The notes: a model not told the origin generated them from the letters alone. Numbered from the stretch's first letter, positions 39,249 to 48,411 are shown. The stretch is DNA of 64,000 nt from Melaminivora suipulveris (GCF_003008575.1 NZ_CP027667.1:2938001-3002000), one strand, 5' to 3'. Program-made: numbers and translations.

Positions 39249-40817
39249 ATGCTCGACGCCAATCTGCAAAACCAACTGAAAGCCTACCTGGAGCGCCTGC
39301 AGCGCCCCGTGGAACTGGTGGCCACGCTGGATGACAGCGCCACCGCGCGCGAGCTGCGCGAACTCCTGAACCAGATCGCGTCCCTGTCGGACCAGGTCAC
39401 CGTGGTCGAGGCGAACGACGTGCCCGTGCGCAAGCCGTCTTTTTTGATCACCAACCCCGGCGTGGACACCGGCGTGCGCTTTGCCGGCGTTCCCCTGGGC
39501 CATGAATTCACCTCGCTGGTGCTGGCGCTGCTGCAGGTTGGCGGCCATCCGTCCAAGGAAGCGGCCGATCTGCTGGAGCAGGTCAAGGGCCTGGAGGGTG
39601 AGTTCCACTTCGAGACGTATTACTCGCTGTCGTGCCACAACTGCCCGGAGGTGGTGCAGGCGCTGAACCTGATGAGCGTGCTCAACCCCGGCATCACACA
39701 CACCGCCATCGACGGCGCCGTGTTCCAGCAGGAAATCAAGGACCGCGAGGTCATGGGCGTGCCCACCGTGTTTTTGAACGGCGAGCACTTCGGCCAGGGC
39801 CGCATGGAGCTGGCTGAGATCGTCGGCAAGATCGACTCGGGAGCGGCAGCGCGCGATGCGGAAAAGATCAACGCCAAGGAGCCCTTCGACGTGCTGATCG
39901 TCGGCGGCGGCCCGGCCGGCGCGGCGGCGGCCATCTACGCCGCGCGCAAGGGCATCCGCACCGGCATCGCCGCCGAACGCTTCGGCGGCCAGGTGCTGGA
40001 TACGCTGGACATCGAGAACTACATCTCCATCCAGCGGACCGAAGGTCCATTGTTCGCCGCCGCAATGGAGCGCCACGTGCGCGACTACGAGGTGGACGTC
40101 ATGAACCTGCAAATGGCGCGCGCCCTGCGGCCCGCACCCAGCGAGGGCGGCCTGATCGAGATCGAGCTGGAGAATGGCGCCACGCTGCGCGGGCGCAGCG
40201 TCATCCTGGCCACTGGCGCGCGTTGGCGCAACATGGGCGTGCCGGGCGAGGACGAGTACCGCACGCGTGGCGTCGCCTATTGCCCGAGCTGCGACGGCCC
40301 CCTGTTCAAGGGTAAGCGCGTGGCGGTGATCGGTGGCGGCAATTCGGGTGTGGAGGCGGCCATCGATCTGGCGGGCATCGTGGCGCATGTCACGCTGCTG
40401 GAGTTCGCGCCCGAGCTGAAGGCCGACGCCGTGCTGCAGCGCAAGCTGCGCAGCATGCCCAACGTGGACATCATCCTGAACGCGCAGACCACCGAGGTGA
40501 CCGGCGACGGCACGCGCGTCAACGGCCTGATCTACAAGGATCGCGCCAGCGAGCAGGTGCACCAGATCGCGCTGGAAGGCATCTTCGTGCAGATTGGCCT
40601 GCTGCCCAACACCGAATGGCTCAAGGGCACAGTGGATCTCACGCCCTTCGGTGAGATCAAGGTCGATGCGCGCAACCACACCAACGTGCCGGGCGTGTTC
40701 GCCGCGGGCGACTGCACCACGGTGCCCTACAAGCAGATCGTGATCGCGGCGGGCGAGGGCTCCAAGGCGGCGCTGTCGGCTTTCGACCACCTGATCCGCA
40801 CCAGCGCGCCGGCCTGA
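39249..40817 (+). CDS. ahpF: Alkyl hydroperoxide reductase subunit F
   Basis: A 522-residue flavoprotein disulfide reductase that passes electrons from NADH to AhpC. The N-terminal double-thioredoxin domain has the redox pair C129/C132 (SCHNC). The thioredoxin-reductase-like part has the FAD motif GGGPAG (219-224), the active-site pair C345/C348 (CPSCD) and the NADH motif GGGNSG (about 359). The C-terminal FAD motif [15 protein letters not shown] is intact. AGGAG precedes ATG 39249. Length is as expected. Confidence 0.97.
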   Translation: MLDANLQNQLKAYLERLQRPVELVATLDDSATARELRELLNQIASLSDQVTVVEANDVPVRKPSFLITNPGVDTGVRFAGVPLGHEFTSLVLALLQVGGHPSKEAADLLEQVKGLEGEFHFETYYSLSCHNCPEVVQALNLMSVLNPGITHTAIDGAVFQQEIKDREVMGVPTVFLNGEHFGQGRMELAEIVGKIDSGAAARDAEKINAKEPFDVLIVGGGPAGAAAAIYAARKGIRTGIAAERFGGQVLDTLDIENYISIQRTEGPLFAAAMERHVRDYEVDVMNLQMARALRPAPSEGGLIEIELENGATLRGRSVILATGARWRNMGVPGEDEYRTRGVAYCPSCDGPLFKGKRVAVIGGGNSGVEAAIDLAGIVAHVTLLEFAPELKADAVLQRKLRSMPNVDIILNAQTTEVTGDGTRVNGLIYKDRASEQVHQIALEGIFVQIGLLPNTEWLKGTVDLTPFGEIKVDARNHTNVPGVFAAGDCTTVPYKQIVIAAGEGSKAALSAFDHLIRTSAPA

Positions 40818-40842
40818 GACACGGCTGGCTGAGATCCATGTG

Positions 40843-40869
40843 CCCGGCAGGAGACTGCCGGGTTTTTTT
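40843..40869 (+). terminator. Terminator after ahpF
   Basis: CCCGGCAG and CTGCCGGG form a perfect 8-bp stem around GAGA, followed by seven T, 25 bases after the ahpF stop. Confidence 0.9.
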
Positions 40870-40888
40870 CGTGCCGGTGCTGCGCGGC

Positions 40889-41368
40889 TCAGCGACGCGA
40901 TGGCTCCGCGCCCCACGCCGCCTGCTGCAGAGGCAGCGGCAGCTCGTGCGCCAGCGCGGTGTGCTCGCGTTCGTGGTGGTGCTCCAGCACGTGGCGCAGC
41001 GCATGCGCGCCGTCCACCAGCGCCAGAATGGCCGCGCGGCGCGTCCGCTCATCCTGGGCGGGGCGCGCAGCGGCGGCGCGCACCTTGTCCAAGTATTCGT
41101 CGGCCAGCAGTTCGATGCGGTCATGCTCCACCCGGTACACCCGCGCCGCCCAGCGCGCGCCCTCGGGCACGTGCGGCAGCAGTTGCGTGTTCTCGATCTC
41201 GATGTGCCGCGCCAGGGCAGCGCGCCACTCGCGCAGGCGCTGCAGCGCGCTTGAGAAGTCACCACCGACCACGTCCAGCAGATGGGCGTGCAACTGCGCG
41301 TCGAGTTGCTCGTGCTCGCGCTCGAAATATCGTTCATGGGCAGGAGCCTGCCCGGTGCCGCGTTCCAT
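40889..41368 (-). CDS. Hemerythrin-domain protein
   Basis: A 159-residue four-helix protein with likely di-iron ligands: H in FEREHEQLD, H/E in ARHIEIENTQLLPHV, H in VEHDRIELL and H-x3-H in VLEHHHEREHTAL. Stand-alone hemerythrin-like proteins in proteobacteria are linked to oxygen sensing, iron-sulfur repair or nitric oxide protection. The position next to ahpCF fits an oxidative-stress role. ATG 41368 is chosen because the preceding frame includes only basic non-family residues. Convergent with ahpF. Confidence 0.82.
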   Translation of the reverse strand: MERGTGQAPAHERYFEREHEQLDAQLHAHLLDVVGGDFSSALQRLREWRAALARHIEIENTQLLPHVPEGARWAARVYRVEHDRIELLADEYLDKVRAAAARPAQDERTRRAAILALVDGAHALRHVLEHHHEREHTALAHELPLPLQQAAWGAEPSRR

Positions 41369-41482
41369 GCGTCGCTTCCTCCTCGTGCCAGCGGAAGTGT
41401 GGCGCAAAGGGTGCTTTGGCCAGCTTGCGCGCACAAACAAAGAGGCCAGTTCCGAAGAACTGGCCTTTTGGCTTGAATGATT

Positions 41483-41540
41483 TGATGGGCCCTGAAGGAT
41501 TCGAGCCTTCGACCAACGGATTAAAAGTCCGGCCTACCGC
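41483..41540 (-). pseudogene. Decayed tRNA-Lys(UUU), 3' half
   Basis: The minus strand keeps the anticodon arm with loop CTTTTAA, the variable loop, an intact T-stem (GAAGG/CCTTC) and the acceptor 3' strand AGGGCCC. The T-loop has CTCGAAT in place of TTCGAAT, the end is TCA in place of CCA, and the D-arm and 5' acceptor strand are gone. It is closest to the intact tRNA-Lys at 43.8 kb but has a different anticodon and T-stem. The left part of the 317-base stretch 41369-41485 holds the promoter side of the hemerythrin gene and nothing else I recognise. Confidence 0.75.
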
Positions 41541-41663
41541 GTCCGGCGCCTCGACTTGCTGCGCTTGCATCATGAGCGGCTGGAAGCGTGGATTCTGGAA
41601 CAGACCGGGGTGCAATTCGATGTCCAGCCCGAACCCTGCAAGCTGCGCGCCGTAGGTGCATAG
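41538..41663 (+). pseudogene. C-terminal fragment of an unidentified gene
   Basis: From the end of the tRNA fragment an open frame continues to TAG 41661-41663. It reads LDLLRLHHERLEAWILEQTG and ends VQPEPCKLRAVGA. It has no start codon and no Shine-Dalgarno site. I do not recognise the family. It is best read as the 3' end of a gene cut off when the tRNA 5' half was lost or when an element was joined here. Confidence 0.4.
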
Positions 41664-41685
41664 CAGTACCGTTTAAGATACCATT

Positions 41686-42009
41686 GTGGAAATCAGAATT
41701 TATACCGACAGCAGTGGGCGAAAGCCGTTTGTGCAGTGGTTGGAGGCCATGGAAGACAAGCAGGGCCGTGCCGCCATCAAAGCCCGACTGCTGCGCGTGG
41801 AAGCTGGCAACCTTGGCGACTGCAAGCCCCTGCGCGATGGCGTGCAAGAGCTGCGAGTCGACAAAGGGCCGGGCTATCGCTTGTACTTGAGCCGGCAGGG
41901 CCCGGTGCTGGTGCTGCTGCTGTGTGGCAGCGACAAGCACGACCAAGACCGAGAAATTGCCCGCGCCATTGGCTATCTGAACGACTGGAAAGAAAGGGGC
42001 AGACCATGA
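41686..42009 (+). CDS. RelE/HigB-type toxin (phage Gp49-like addiction killer protein)
   Basis: A 107-residue small basic protein of the Gp49-like RelE superfamily. SGRKPFVQWLEAMEDKQGRA and ELRVDKGPGYRLYLSRQGPV are typical, followed by LLLCGSDKHDQDREIARA. Members cleave mRNA, often on the ribosome. The start is GTG 41686. It comes first in the pair, with the antitoxin start overlapping its stop (ATGA), the HigBA-like order. TACC repeats at 41667-41683 might be an operator. Confidence 0.9.
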   Translation: MEIRIYTDSSGRKPFVQWLEAMEDKQGRAAIKARLLRVEAGNLGDCKPLRDGVQELRVDKGPGYRLYLSRQGPVLVLLLCGSDKHDQDREIARAIGYLNDWKERGRP

Positions 42010-42305
42010 ACGCGCCGCGCGATGCAAGTTATGCGGAATGGCTGGCTGAATCACTGCAAGACCCGCAAGAAGCCGCCGCCTACATCGAAGCCGCCATTGA
42101 GCTGGAAGACCCTGCCGCGCTGCTGCTGGCGCTGCGCCACGTTGCGAAAGCACACGGCATGGCCGAGGTGGCGCGCCGGGCAGAGGTAGGCGAGAAATCC
42201 CTGTTCCGCGCACTGAGCGAAAACGGCAACCCGACCATCGACACACTGCACAAGGTTTTGCACGCCATGGGCCTGCGCCTGAGCGTTATCCCGATGCGCG
42301 GCTGA
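42006..42305 (+). CDS. HigA-like antitoxin with helix-turn-helix
   Basis: A 99-residue antitoxin of the addiction-module antidote family. The HTH lies in residues 50-80 (HGMAEVARRAEVGEKSLFRA, LSENGNPTIDTLHKVLHAMG). It neutralises the preceding toxin and represses the operon. Starts by overlap with the toxin gene. The next gene is convergent, 69 bases away. The pair looks intact. Confidence 0.9.
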   Translation: MNAPRDASYAEWLAESLQDPQEAAAYIEAAIELEDPAALLLALRHVAKAHGMAEVARRAEVGEKSLFRALSENGNPTIDTLHKVLHAMGLRLSVIPMRG

Positions 42306-42374
42306 ACTGTTTTTGCCCCAGATAGCACCGGCGCGGCGCTGAACGCGCGCCGTGCCGCCCGTGTGCGACCCCAG

Positions 42375-43127
42375 CTATGCGGCGTGCCGTTGCACCCACT
42401 GGCGCAGCTTGGGGAACTGCACGACGGTGGCAGACATTGCGAGCAGAGAGATGGCCTTCGTCATCTCGGGGTCGGTGGGCGCATCTTCCAGAACGACCAC
42501 GCGCGCGCCGCCTTCCGCGCCGGCGTTCTTCAGGTCCGTCATCTTGCCGAAGCCGGAATAGACGTTCGTCCAATTCACCCGGTCATCTTCAGCGGCGACC
42601 GGCTGCAAGTAGATCAACTCGGCCTTGCTTTGAATCGCGAACGGTAGCTCCAACTGGTGACCACTGGCACCGGTGACCTGCACGTCACGCAGCAGTCTCT
42701 CACCCAACTCTGCCTCAAGGATGTCTGCGACAACCTTGGTGAACGAGTCGGCTCGCACGCGCGGCGCCCATGCGGTCTCGAAGTGGCCGACAGCCAGGGC
42801 TGCATTCAGAACAGCCACGACGCCCTCATGCACCCGCGAATCGTCAACGGTAATGGAAATGGTGCCACCGCGGGAAATGTTCACGTCAGCAACCGCACGG
42901 CGCACAGCGTCAATGCGCCTGTCGGTGATCCTGATGCCCATGGACGAGGCATGCATCAGTGCTTCGGCGTTGTCCGTCACGTGCACGCGGTTGCCACGCT
43001 TCTCGACATAGACACCGACATGCTCACCGTCGCTGCCGTAGGAGAACGGCGACCAGATGCGCAATGTCTCGGCGTCGAGGCTCATGCACTCGAAACCGAT
43101 GTCGGAGAGTAGGGAGTGGCAGTTCAT
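42375..43127 (-). CDS. DUF1828/DUF1829 domain protein
   Basis: A 250-residue soluble protein. The N-terminal part (IWSPFSYGSDGEHVGVYVEK, VTDNAEALMHASSMGIRITD) is the DUF1828 region. The C-terminal half (FAIQSKAELIYLQPVAAEDD, DLKNAG, VVVLEDAPTD) resembles DUF1829 and might hold a nuclease-like or nucleotide-binding fold; I see no certain catalytic motif. It is the second gene of a two-gene unit, overlapping the 168-residue partner by four bases. GC is visibly lower than in core genes. DUF1828 proteins are common in prophages and defence-rich islands, with unknown function. Confidence 0.75.
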   Translation of the reverse strand: MNCHSLLSDIGFECMSLDAETLRIWSPFSYGSDGEHVGVYVEKRGNRVHVTDNAEALMHASSMGIRITDRRIDAVRRAVADVNISRGGTISITVDDSRVHEGVVAVLNAALAVGHFETAWAPRVRADSFTKVVADILEAELGERLLRDVQVTGASGHQLELPFAIQSKAELIYLQPVAAEDDRVNWTNVYSGFGKMTDLKNAGAEGGARVVVLEDAPTDPEMTKAISLLAMSATVVQFPKLRQWVQRHAA

Positions 43128-43630
43128 AAGCCCAACTCTTGCTGTCCGTCGTTGATGGCCTTGTCAGGGTGTACGAATGGGGTGTTGGCTATGCCAGCGC
43201 GGACTAGGAACTCCTTCCACGCCGTCGGTCCATCGACCGAGGACAGCGTAAACGGCTCTGCGTAACCATACCCCTCTTCCGACCATGTGTGTTCGTGGTT
43301 ACCGCGGATGCGCTGACGGTGGAAGGGGTGCCCCTTGCCGGTTTTGTTCGTGTGGTGCGTGAGCGGCTGCACGTCGATTGCGTAGATGCGAGCGCCACCG
43401 TACAGCAAGCCGAAGGTCCAGTTCTCCGGCTTAGGGCCGTCCTTTCGCTTCCACTGGCACACTATCAGCAAGCCCTCCGGCGTCTCGGTCGGGTCGTCCA
43501 CAAACTGAAGCGCCGAGCGGTACTCGTACCAGACCGGCTCCGTATGGTTGAGCTTTTTCGCCCAGCCCATCGGTACGACTAGTTGCTTCGTTCGTGTGAT
43601 GACCTTCTGCGCGTCGGCGACTGTGATCAA
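43124..43630 (-). CDS. Uncharacterised 168-residue partner of the DUF1828 protein
   Basis: I do not assign a family with confidence. The protein is soluble, rich in aromatic residues and histidines, and shows KKLNHTEPVWYEYRSALQFV, VCQWKRKDGPKPENWTFGLL and a conserved-looking HHTNKTGKGHPFHRQRIRGN region. The histidine and arginine clusters could form a nuclease or metal site. It is the first gene of the unit, coupled by ATGA to the DUF1828 gene. Low GC and position between tRNA sequences indicate horizontal gain. Confidence 0.65.
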   Translation of the reverse strand: MITVADAQKVITRTKQLVVPMGWAKKLNHTEPVWYEYRSALQFVDDPTETPEGLLIVCQWKRKDGPKPENWTFGLLYGGARIYAIDVQPLTHHTNKTGKGHPFHRQRIRGNHEHTWSEEGYGYAEPFTLSSVDGPTAWKEFLVRAGIANTPFVHPDKAINDGQQELGL

Positions 43631-43737
43631 GCCGGGGTACCTCCCGCGCGAATCGTACCGCGCCGTACCGCGCGCTCGTGTGCCCGCTGTGCGCTTGCTG
43701 CGTGATGCAGACGATGCGCTTACTTCGCCCGCACATG

Positions 43738-43774
43738 GAAAAAAGCACTTACTGCGGAACCGCTGTAAGTGCTT
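43738..43774 (-). terminator. Terminator of the tRNA-Lys transcript
   Basis: AAGCACTTAC and GTAAGTGCTT form a perfect 10-bp stem; on the minus strand TTTTTT follows. It lies 19 bases beyond the tRNA CCA. The rest of 43631-43792 contains the 5' flank of the 168-residue gene and no other gene I can see. Confidence 0.85.
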
Positions 43775-43792
43775 GCTGCTAAAGGGGAATTT

Positions 43793-43868
43793 TGGTGGGC
43801 CCTGTAGGATTCGAACCTACGACCAACGGATTAAGAGTCCGCTGCTCTACCAACTGAGCTAAGAGCCC
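43793..43868 (-). tRNA. tRNA-Lys(CUU)
   Basis: A complete cloverleaf on the minus strand: acceptor GGGCTCT/AGGGCCC, D-arm GCTC...GAGC with AGTTGGTA loop, anticodon arm GCGGA-CTCTTAA-TCCGT giving CUU, T-arm GTAGG-TTCGAAT-CCTAC, and encoded CCA. It is located just beyond the guaC 3' end; 43869-43950 holds nothing else clear. Confidence 0.96.
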
Positions 43869-43950
43869 TTTTCGCCAAGCGGTGCGCGTCAGCGAAGTCC
43901 GCAATTATGCACGAATTTTCAGCCCCGCCAGCAAAAGGCAGGGCAAAAAA

Positions 43951-44928
43951 TCACATCAGCAGATGCTCGGCCGCGTTGGTGCCGCCCAGGATGACGTAGT
44001 TCACCTTGCGGATGTCCATCAGCTTGGTGCCGCCCGAGTAGCTGATCGAGCTTTGCACGTCCTGCTCCATCTCGATGAGCGTGTCGGCCAGCGTGCCCTT
44101 GATGGGCTCCAGGATGCGCTTGCCCTCGACGTGGCGGTACTCGCCCTTGTTGAAGTCCGAGGCTGAGCCGTAGTACTCCTTGAAGCGCTCGCCGTTTTCC
44201 TCCACCGTCTCGCCGGGGGATTCCTCATGGCCGGCGAACAGCGAGCCGATCATGACCATGGTGGCGCCGAAGCGGATGCTCTTGGCGATGTCGCCATGGC
44301 TCCTGATGCCGCCGTCGGCGATGATCGGCTTGGTCGCGACGCGCGCGCACCACTTGAGCGCCGAGAGCTGCCAGCCGCCGGTGCCAAAGCCGGTTTTGAG
44401 CTTGGTGATGCAGACCTTGCCCGGCCCGATGCCGATCTTGGTCGCGTCGGCGCCCCAGTTTTCCAGGTCGATCACCGCCTCGGGCGTGCCGACGTTGCCG
44501 GCGATCACGAAGGCCTTGGGCAGCTTGGCCTTCAGGTAGCCGATCATCTCCTTGACGGTGTCGGCATGGCCATGAGCGATGTCGATGGTGATGTACTCGG
44601 GGCACAGGCCTTCGGTCACGAATTGGTCCACCGTCTCGTAGTCGGGCTTTTTCACGCCCAGCGAGATCGAGGCGAAGCAGCCCTTGGCCTGCATGTCACG
44701 CACGAACTGCACGTTGTCCAGGTCAAACCGGTGCATGACGTAGAAGTAGCCGTTCTGCGCCAGCCAGGTGCAGATTTTCTCGTCCACCACGGTTTTCATG
44801 TTGGACGGCACCACCGGCAGCTTGAAGCGGCGCCCGCCGAGCTCGACGCTGGCGTCGCACTCGGAGCGGCTTTGCACGCGGCACTTGCGCGGCAGCAGCA
44901 GAATGTTGTCGTAGTCGAAGATTTCCAT
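43951..44928 (-). CDS. guaC: GMP reductase
   Basis: A 325-residue enzyme that converts GMP to IMP with NADPH. The IMPDH/GMPR signature [15 protein letters not shown] contains catalytic C173. [20 protein letters not shown] at the N terminus and [20 protein letters not shown] match the bacterial type-2 GMP reductase group; the absence of CBS domains and the length exclude IMP dehydrogenase. ATG 44928 is chosen by family length. It feeds guanine nucleotides back to IMP and so complements the purine salvage genes at 20-34 kb. A single gene, apparently with its own promoter. Confidence 0.95.
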   Translation of the reverse strand: MEIFDYDNILLLPRKCRVQSRSECDASVELGGRRFKLPVVPSNMKTVVDEKICTWLAQNGYFYVMHRFDLDNVQFVRDMQAKGCFASISLGVKKPDYETVDQFVTEGLCPEYITIDIAHGHADTVKEMIGYLKAKLPKAFVIAGNVGTPEAVIDLENWGADATKIGIGPGKVCITKLKTGFGTGGWQLSALKWCARVATKPIIADGGIRSHGDIAKSIRFGATMVMIGSLFAGHEESPGETVEENGERFKEYYGSASDFNKGEYRHVEGKRILEPIKGTLADTLIEMEQDVQSSISYSGGTKLMDIRKVNYVILGGTNAAEHLLM

Positions 44929-45035
44929 GAGGTTCCAAGTTCCGTTGAAGGTCGCGCGGCGCGAGGGATTTCGCGCGCGGTGGGCGCTTGGGCTTGGGCT
45001 CCGGTTTTCCTGCCGACGCGGCCGGCGCGCGGGCG

Positions 45036-45069
45036 AAAAAAAACCGGGCGCAAGAAACTTGGGCCCGGT
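45036..45069 (-). terminator. Terminator of the thioredoxin-like gene at 45.1 kb
   Basis: ACCGGGC and GCCCGGT pair across a 13-base loop; on the minus strand eight T follow. It lies 68 bases beyond the stop and upstream of guaC. Confidence 0.75.
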
Positions 45070-45136
45070 GGCTGATTGTATGGCCGCCGGTATGTGCGGG
45101 TTTTCCTGGGGTCTTCGCGGCTTTGGGGATTCAGGT

Positions 45137-45871
45137 TCAGTCGCAGCGCGGCTGGGCCGCCGCCAGGATGCGACCGGCGCCGTCCTGCACCCAGGCCAGC
45201 ACGCGCAGGCGCTCGGGCTGAGCGCCTTCGGGGATGCGCATGGCGCGCACTTCCAGCCATTCCTCGCGCTCTTGTTTTGATAGCTGCTCGCGCTTGTTCC
45301 ACGCTGACTCAAAGGCATTTCTGACCACATTGCGGCCGATAGGGCTGTCTTCAGCGCCCGCCGCGACCGCCTCGTACAGGACGACACGCATCCGGTAGGT
45401 GCCCGCGGCGCGCGCCGCAGCCTGCAGCCGCAGCGTGACGCCCACGTAGTCGCCCACTGGCAGCCCGGACGAGATGCGCAACCGGGCGGCCGGGCGCGCG
45501 GGCAGGTCGGTGATGTGGGTGTCGGTATCCATCGGAGCGGCGCGGCCCAGTTCGGCCAGGCGCGCTTCGGCCTCGCGCACTGCCGCCGTGGCCAGCGCGG
45601 CGGCATCGCCCTGCGCGGTCGGCACGATCCAGTCCAGCACCAGAGCGTCGGCAGCGGGCGACAGGGCGCCGCGCGGCTCGCTCCAGCAGGGCGCGCAGTC
45701 GGCGCTGATGAAGCGCTCGACCAGCAGGCGCGGCGCGGGTGCGGCGGCAGCGCCGCTGGCGCACTGCGCGTGCACGGCGCCTGCGGCCATGGCCCCGGCG
45801 AGCAGCGCAGGCAGCGCGCTAATGCGCAGCCGGGCGGCTTTGCGGTCGTGGCAGGCGCGGGAAATGTGCAT
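45137..45871 (-). CDS. Exported protein with thioredoxin-like CxxC motif, function unknown
   Basis: A 244-residue protein with a signal peptide ([20 protein letters not shown], hydrophobic core to AVHAQ at about 36). [20 protein letters not shown] looks like a thioredoxin-fold active site with C-A-P-C, similar in place to DUF1223 proteins. The C-terminal half is beta-rich ([20 protein letters not shown]) and may bind a partner. It probably acts in the periplasm as a thiol oxidoreductase-like protein; this is inference. A dispersed repeat encodes the segment [17 protein letters not shown]. The giant open frame reaching 49270 is an antisense shadow of the helicase. Confidence 0.75.
   Translation of the reverse strand: MHISRACHDRKAARLRISALPALLAGAMAAGAVHAQCASGAAAAPAPRLLVERFISADCAPCWSEPRGALSPAADALVLDWIVPTAQGDAAALATAAVREAEARLAELGRAAPMDTDTHITDLPARPAARLRISSGLPVGDYVGVTLRLQAAARAAGTYRMRVVLYEAVAAGAEDSPIGRNVVRNAFESAWNKREQLSKQEREEWLEVRAMRIPEGAQPERLRVLAWVQDGAGRILAAAQPRCD
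45273..45320 (+). repeat. Dispersed repeat, copy G (inside the CxxC-protein gene)
   Basis: TTGATAGCTGCTCGCGCTTG, TTCCACGCTGACTCAAAGGC and ATTTCTGA: very close to the consensus. It is antisense to the host gene and translated in frame. Confidence 0.85.
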
Positions 45872-45955
45872 GGCGCCATGTTCGCACAGCCGGCCCTGGC
45901 GCCGCAGGCCGGGTTGCCGCACGGCGCGCCAGGGGCGTCTTTCTACAATGCCCCC

Positions 45956-48385
45956 ATGCCTCCCCATGACCTGTTCTCCGGCGCGCCAGCGCCTTTTGGC
46001 GCTGACAGCGCGCCCGCCTCGCCACTGCTGCACAACCTCAACCCCGAGCAACTGGCCGCCGTCACGCTGCCCGCCGGCCACGCGCTGATCCTGGCCGGCG
46101 CCGGCTCGGGCAAGACGCGCGTGCTCACCACGCGCATCGCCTGGCTGCTGCAGACCGGCCAGGCCTCGCCCGGCGGCATCCTGGCCGTCACCTTCACCAA
46201 CAAGGCCGCCAAGGAGATGGTGGCGCGCCTGTCCGCCATGCTGCCCGTCAATGTGCGCGGCATGTGGATCGGCACCTTCCACGGCCTGTGCAACCGCCTG
46301 CTGCGCGCGCATCACAAGCTGGCCGGCCTGCCGTCCACCTTCCAGATCCTGGACACGCAGGATCAGCTCTCGGCCGTCAAGCGCCTGTGCAAGCAGCACG
46401 GCGTGGACGAGGAGCGCTTTCCCCCGAAGCAGCTGGTGTGGTTCATCGCCGGCTGCAAGGAAGAAGGCATGCGCCCGCAGGACGTGCCCGTGCGCGACCA
46501 GGACACGCAAAAGAAGGTGGAGATCTACCAGCTCTACGAGCAGCAGTGCCAGCGCGAGGGCGTGGTGGACTTTGGCGAGCTGATGCTGCGCAGCTACGAG
46601 TTGCTGCGCGATAACGACCCCGTGCGCGCGCACTACCAGCGGCGCTTCTCGCACATCCTGGTCGACGAGTTTCAGGACACCAACCGGCTGCAGTACGCCT
46701 GGCTCAAGCAACTGGCCGGCGACACCGAGGACGGCCGCCTGGCCACGCACGGCAGCGTGATCGCCGTGGGCGACGATGACCAGAGCATCTACGCCTTTCG
46801 CGGCGCGCGCGTGGGCAACATGCAGGATTTCGTGCGCGAGTTCGGCGTCAAGCAGACCATCAAGCTGGAAGAAAACTACCGCAGCTTCAGCAACATCCTG
46901 GACTGCGCCAACGCGCTGATTGCCCACAACCAGGGCCGCCTGGGCAAGAACCTGCGCACGCAGCAGGGCCCTGGCGAGCCGGTGCGCATCTACGAGGCCG
47001 CTACTGATCTGAACGAGGCGCAGTGGCTCGTCGACGAGATCAAGAGCCTGGTGAAGAACGGCGAAATCGAGCGCCGCGAAATCGCCGTGCTGTACCGCAG
47101 CAACGCGCAAAGCCGGGTGATTGAGTCGCAGCTGTTCAACGCCGGCGTGCCCTACCGCGTCTATGGCGGGCTGCGGTTTTTCGAGCGCGCGGAAATCAAG
47201 CACGCGCTGGCTTATCTGCGCCTTTTGGAGAACCCGCACGACGATACCAGCTTCATGCGCGTGGTGAACTTCCCGCCGCGCGGCATCGGCGCGCGCACGC
47301 TGGAGCAGCTGCAGGACGCCGCGCGCGAGGCCGGCTGCTCGCTGCACGACGCGGTGAGCACCCTGAGCGGGCGCGCCGGCGCCAACCTCACGGCCTTCGT
47401 CGCGCGCATCGACGTGCTGCGCGAGGGCACGCAGGGCGCCAACCTGCGCAGCATCATCGGCCAGGTGCTGGAGGCCAGCGGCCTGGTCGAGCACTACCGC
47501 AACGACAAGGAGGGCGCCGACCGGCTGGAAAACCTCGATGAGCTGATCAACGCCGCCGAGAGCTTCGTGACGCAGGAGGGCTTCGGGCGCGACGCCGTGG
47601 CGCTGCCGCTCGACGAGCAGCGCGCCGCTCCGCCCCTGACGCAAAGCCCGGCCAGCCAGGGGCTGGACGCGAGCCTGCCCATGGCCGAGGCGGGCGAGCT
47701 GATCGACCAGGACACCGGCGAGACGCTCTCGCCCCTGGCCGCCTTCCTCACCCACGCCGCGCTGGAGGCCGGCGACAACCAGGCCCAGGCCGGGCAGGAC
47801 GCGGTGCAACTGATGACCGTGCACGCCAGCAAGGGACTGGAGTTCGACTGCGTGTTCATCGGCGGGCTGGAGGAGGGCCTGTTTCCGCACGAGAACGCCA
47901 TGAGCGACCACCAGGGGCTGGAGGAGGAGCGCCGCCTGATGTACGTGGCGATCACGCGCGCGAGAAAGCGCCTGTACATCAGCCACTCGCAGACGCGCCT
48001 GCTGCACGGGCAGACGCGCTACAACGTGCGCAGCCGCTTCTTCGACGAGCTGCCCGAGGGCGCGCTCAAATGGCTTACGCCGCAACGCTCGGGTTTTGGC
48101 AGTTTTGCTCCTTTTCCAGGAGCTGCCCGCGGTTATTTCACGCCGGCTGGAGGCGGTTTTGGCCATAAATCGGAAGTTTTTGCCAGCCCGCCGGTGCCCG
48201 AGCGCAAGGGCGGCGCCGCGCACGGCCTGCGCCCTGGCATGGCGGTGTTCCACAACAAGTTCGGCGAAGGCAAGGTGCTGGCCATCGAAGGCGCGGGCGA
48301 CGACGCGCGCGCCCAGGTCAACTTCCCGCGCCACGGCACCAAGTGGCTGGCGCTGGCCGTGGCCAAGCTGACGGTGGTGGAATAA
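45956..48385 (+). CDS. uvrD: UvrD/Rep family DNA helicase
   Basis: An 809-residue SF1A 3'-5' helicase. Walker A GAGSGKT is at residues 48-54, followed by VTFTNKAAKEMVARL, the DEFQDTN Walker B, GDDDQSIYAFRGA, and the late VQLMTVHASKGLEFDCVFI and YVAITRARKRLY motifs. The C terminus has the Tudor-like MAVFHNKFGEGKVL domain that binds RNA polymerase in UvrD/PcrA. It acts in nucleotide excision and mismatch repair. ATG 45956 follows a TACAAT -10-like box. A dispersed repeat encodes a glycine-rich linker just before the Tudor-like domain. Confidence 0.95.
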   Translation: MPPHDLFSGAPAPFGADSAPASPLLHNLNPEQLAAVTLPAGHALILAGAGSGKTRVLTTRIAWLLQTGQASPGGILAVTFTNKAAKEMVARLSAMLPVNVRGMWIGTFHGLCNRLLRAHHKLAGLPSTFQILDTQDQLSAVKRLCKQHGVDEERFPPKQLVWFIAGCKEEGMRPQDVPVRDQDTQKKVEIYQLYEQQCQREGVVDFGELMLRSYELLRDNDPVRAHYQRRFSHILVDEFQDTNRLQYAWLKQLAGDTEDGRLATHGSVIAVGDDDQSIYAFRGARVGNMQDFVREFGVKQTIKLEENYRSFSNILDCANALIAHNQGRLGKNLRTQQGPGEPVRIYEAATDLNEAQWLVDEIKSLVKNGEIERREIAVLYRSNAQSRVIESQLFNAGVPYRVYGGLRFFERAEIKHALAYLRLLENPHDDTSFMRVVNFPPRGIGARTLEQLQDAAREAGCSLHDAVSTLSGRAGANLTAFVARIDVLREGTQGANLRSIIGQVLEASGLVEHYRNDKEGADRLENLDELINAAESFVTQEGFGRDAVALPLDEQRAAPPLTQSPASQGLDASLPMAEAGELIDQDTGETLSPLAAFLTHAALEAGDNQAQAGQDAVQLMTVHASKGLEFDCVFIGGLEEGLFPHENAMSDHQGLEEERRLMYVAITRARKRLYISHSQTRLLHGQTRYNVRSRFFDELPEGALKWLTPQRSGFGSFAPFPGAARGYFTPAGGGFGHKSEVFASPPVPERKGGAAHGLRPGMAVFHNKFGEGKVLAIEGAGDDARAQVNFPRHGTKWLALAVAKLTVVE
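48103..48172 (+). repeat. Dispersed repeat, copy H (inside the helicase gene)
   Basis: TTTTGCTCC, CAGGAGCTGCCCGCGGTTAT, TTCACGCCGGCTGGAGGCGG and TTTTGGCCATAAA. It is sense-oriented and encodes SFAPFPGAARGYFTPAGGGF in the linker. Confidence 0.75.
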
Positions 48386-48411
48386 GCAAGCGGCGAGCGG
48401 GCCCGCCCGCT

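Noticed and set aside
41334..41615. A 93-codon minus-strand frame with the peptide FNPLVEGSNPSGPI
   Set aside because: This is the familiar false translation of tRNA sequence; the bases are the decayed tRNA-Lys fragment.
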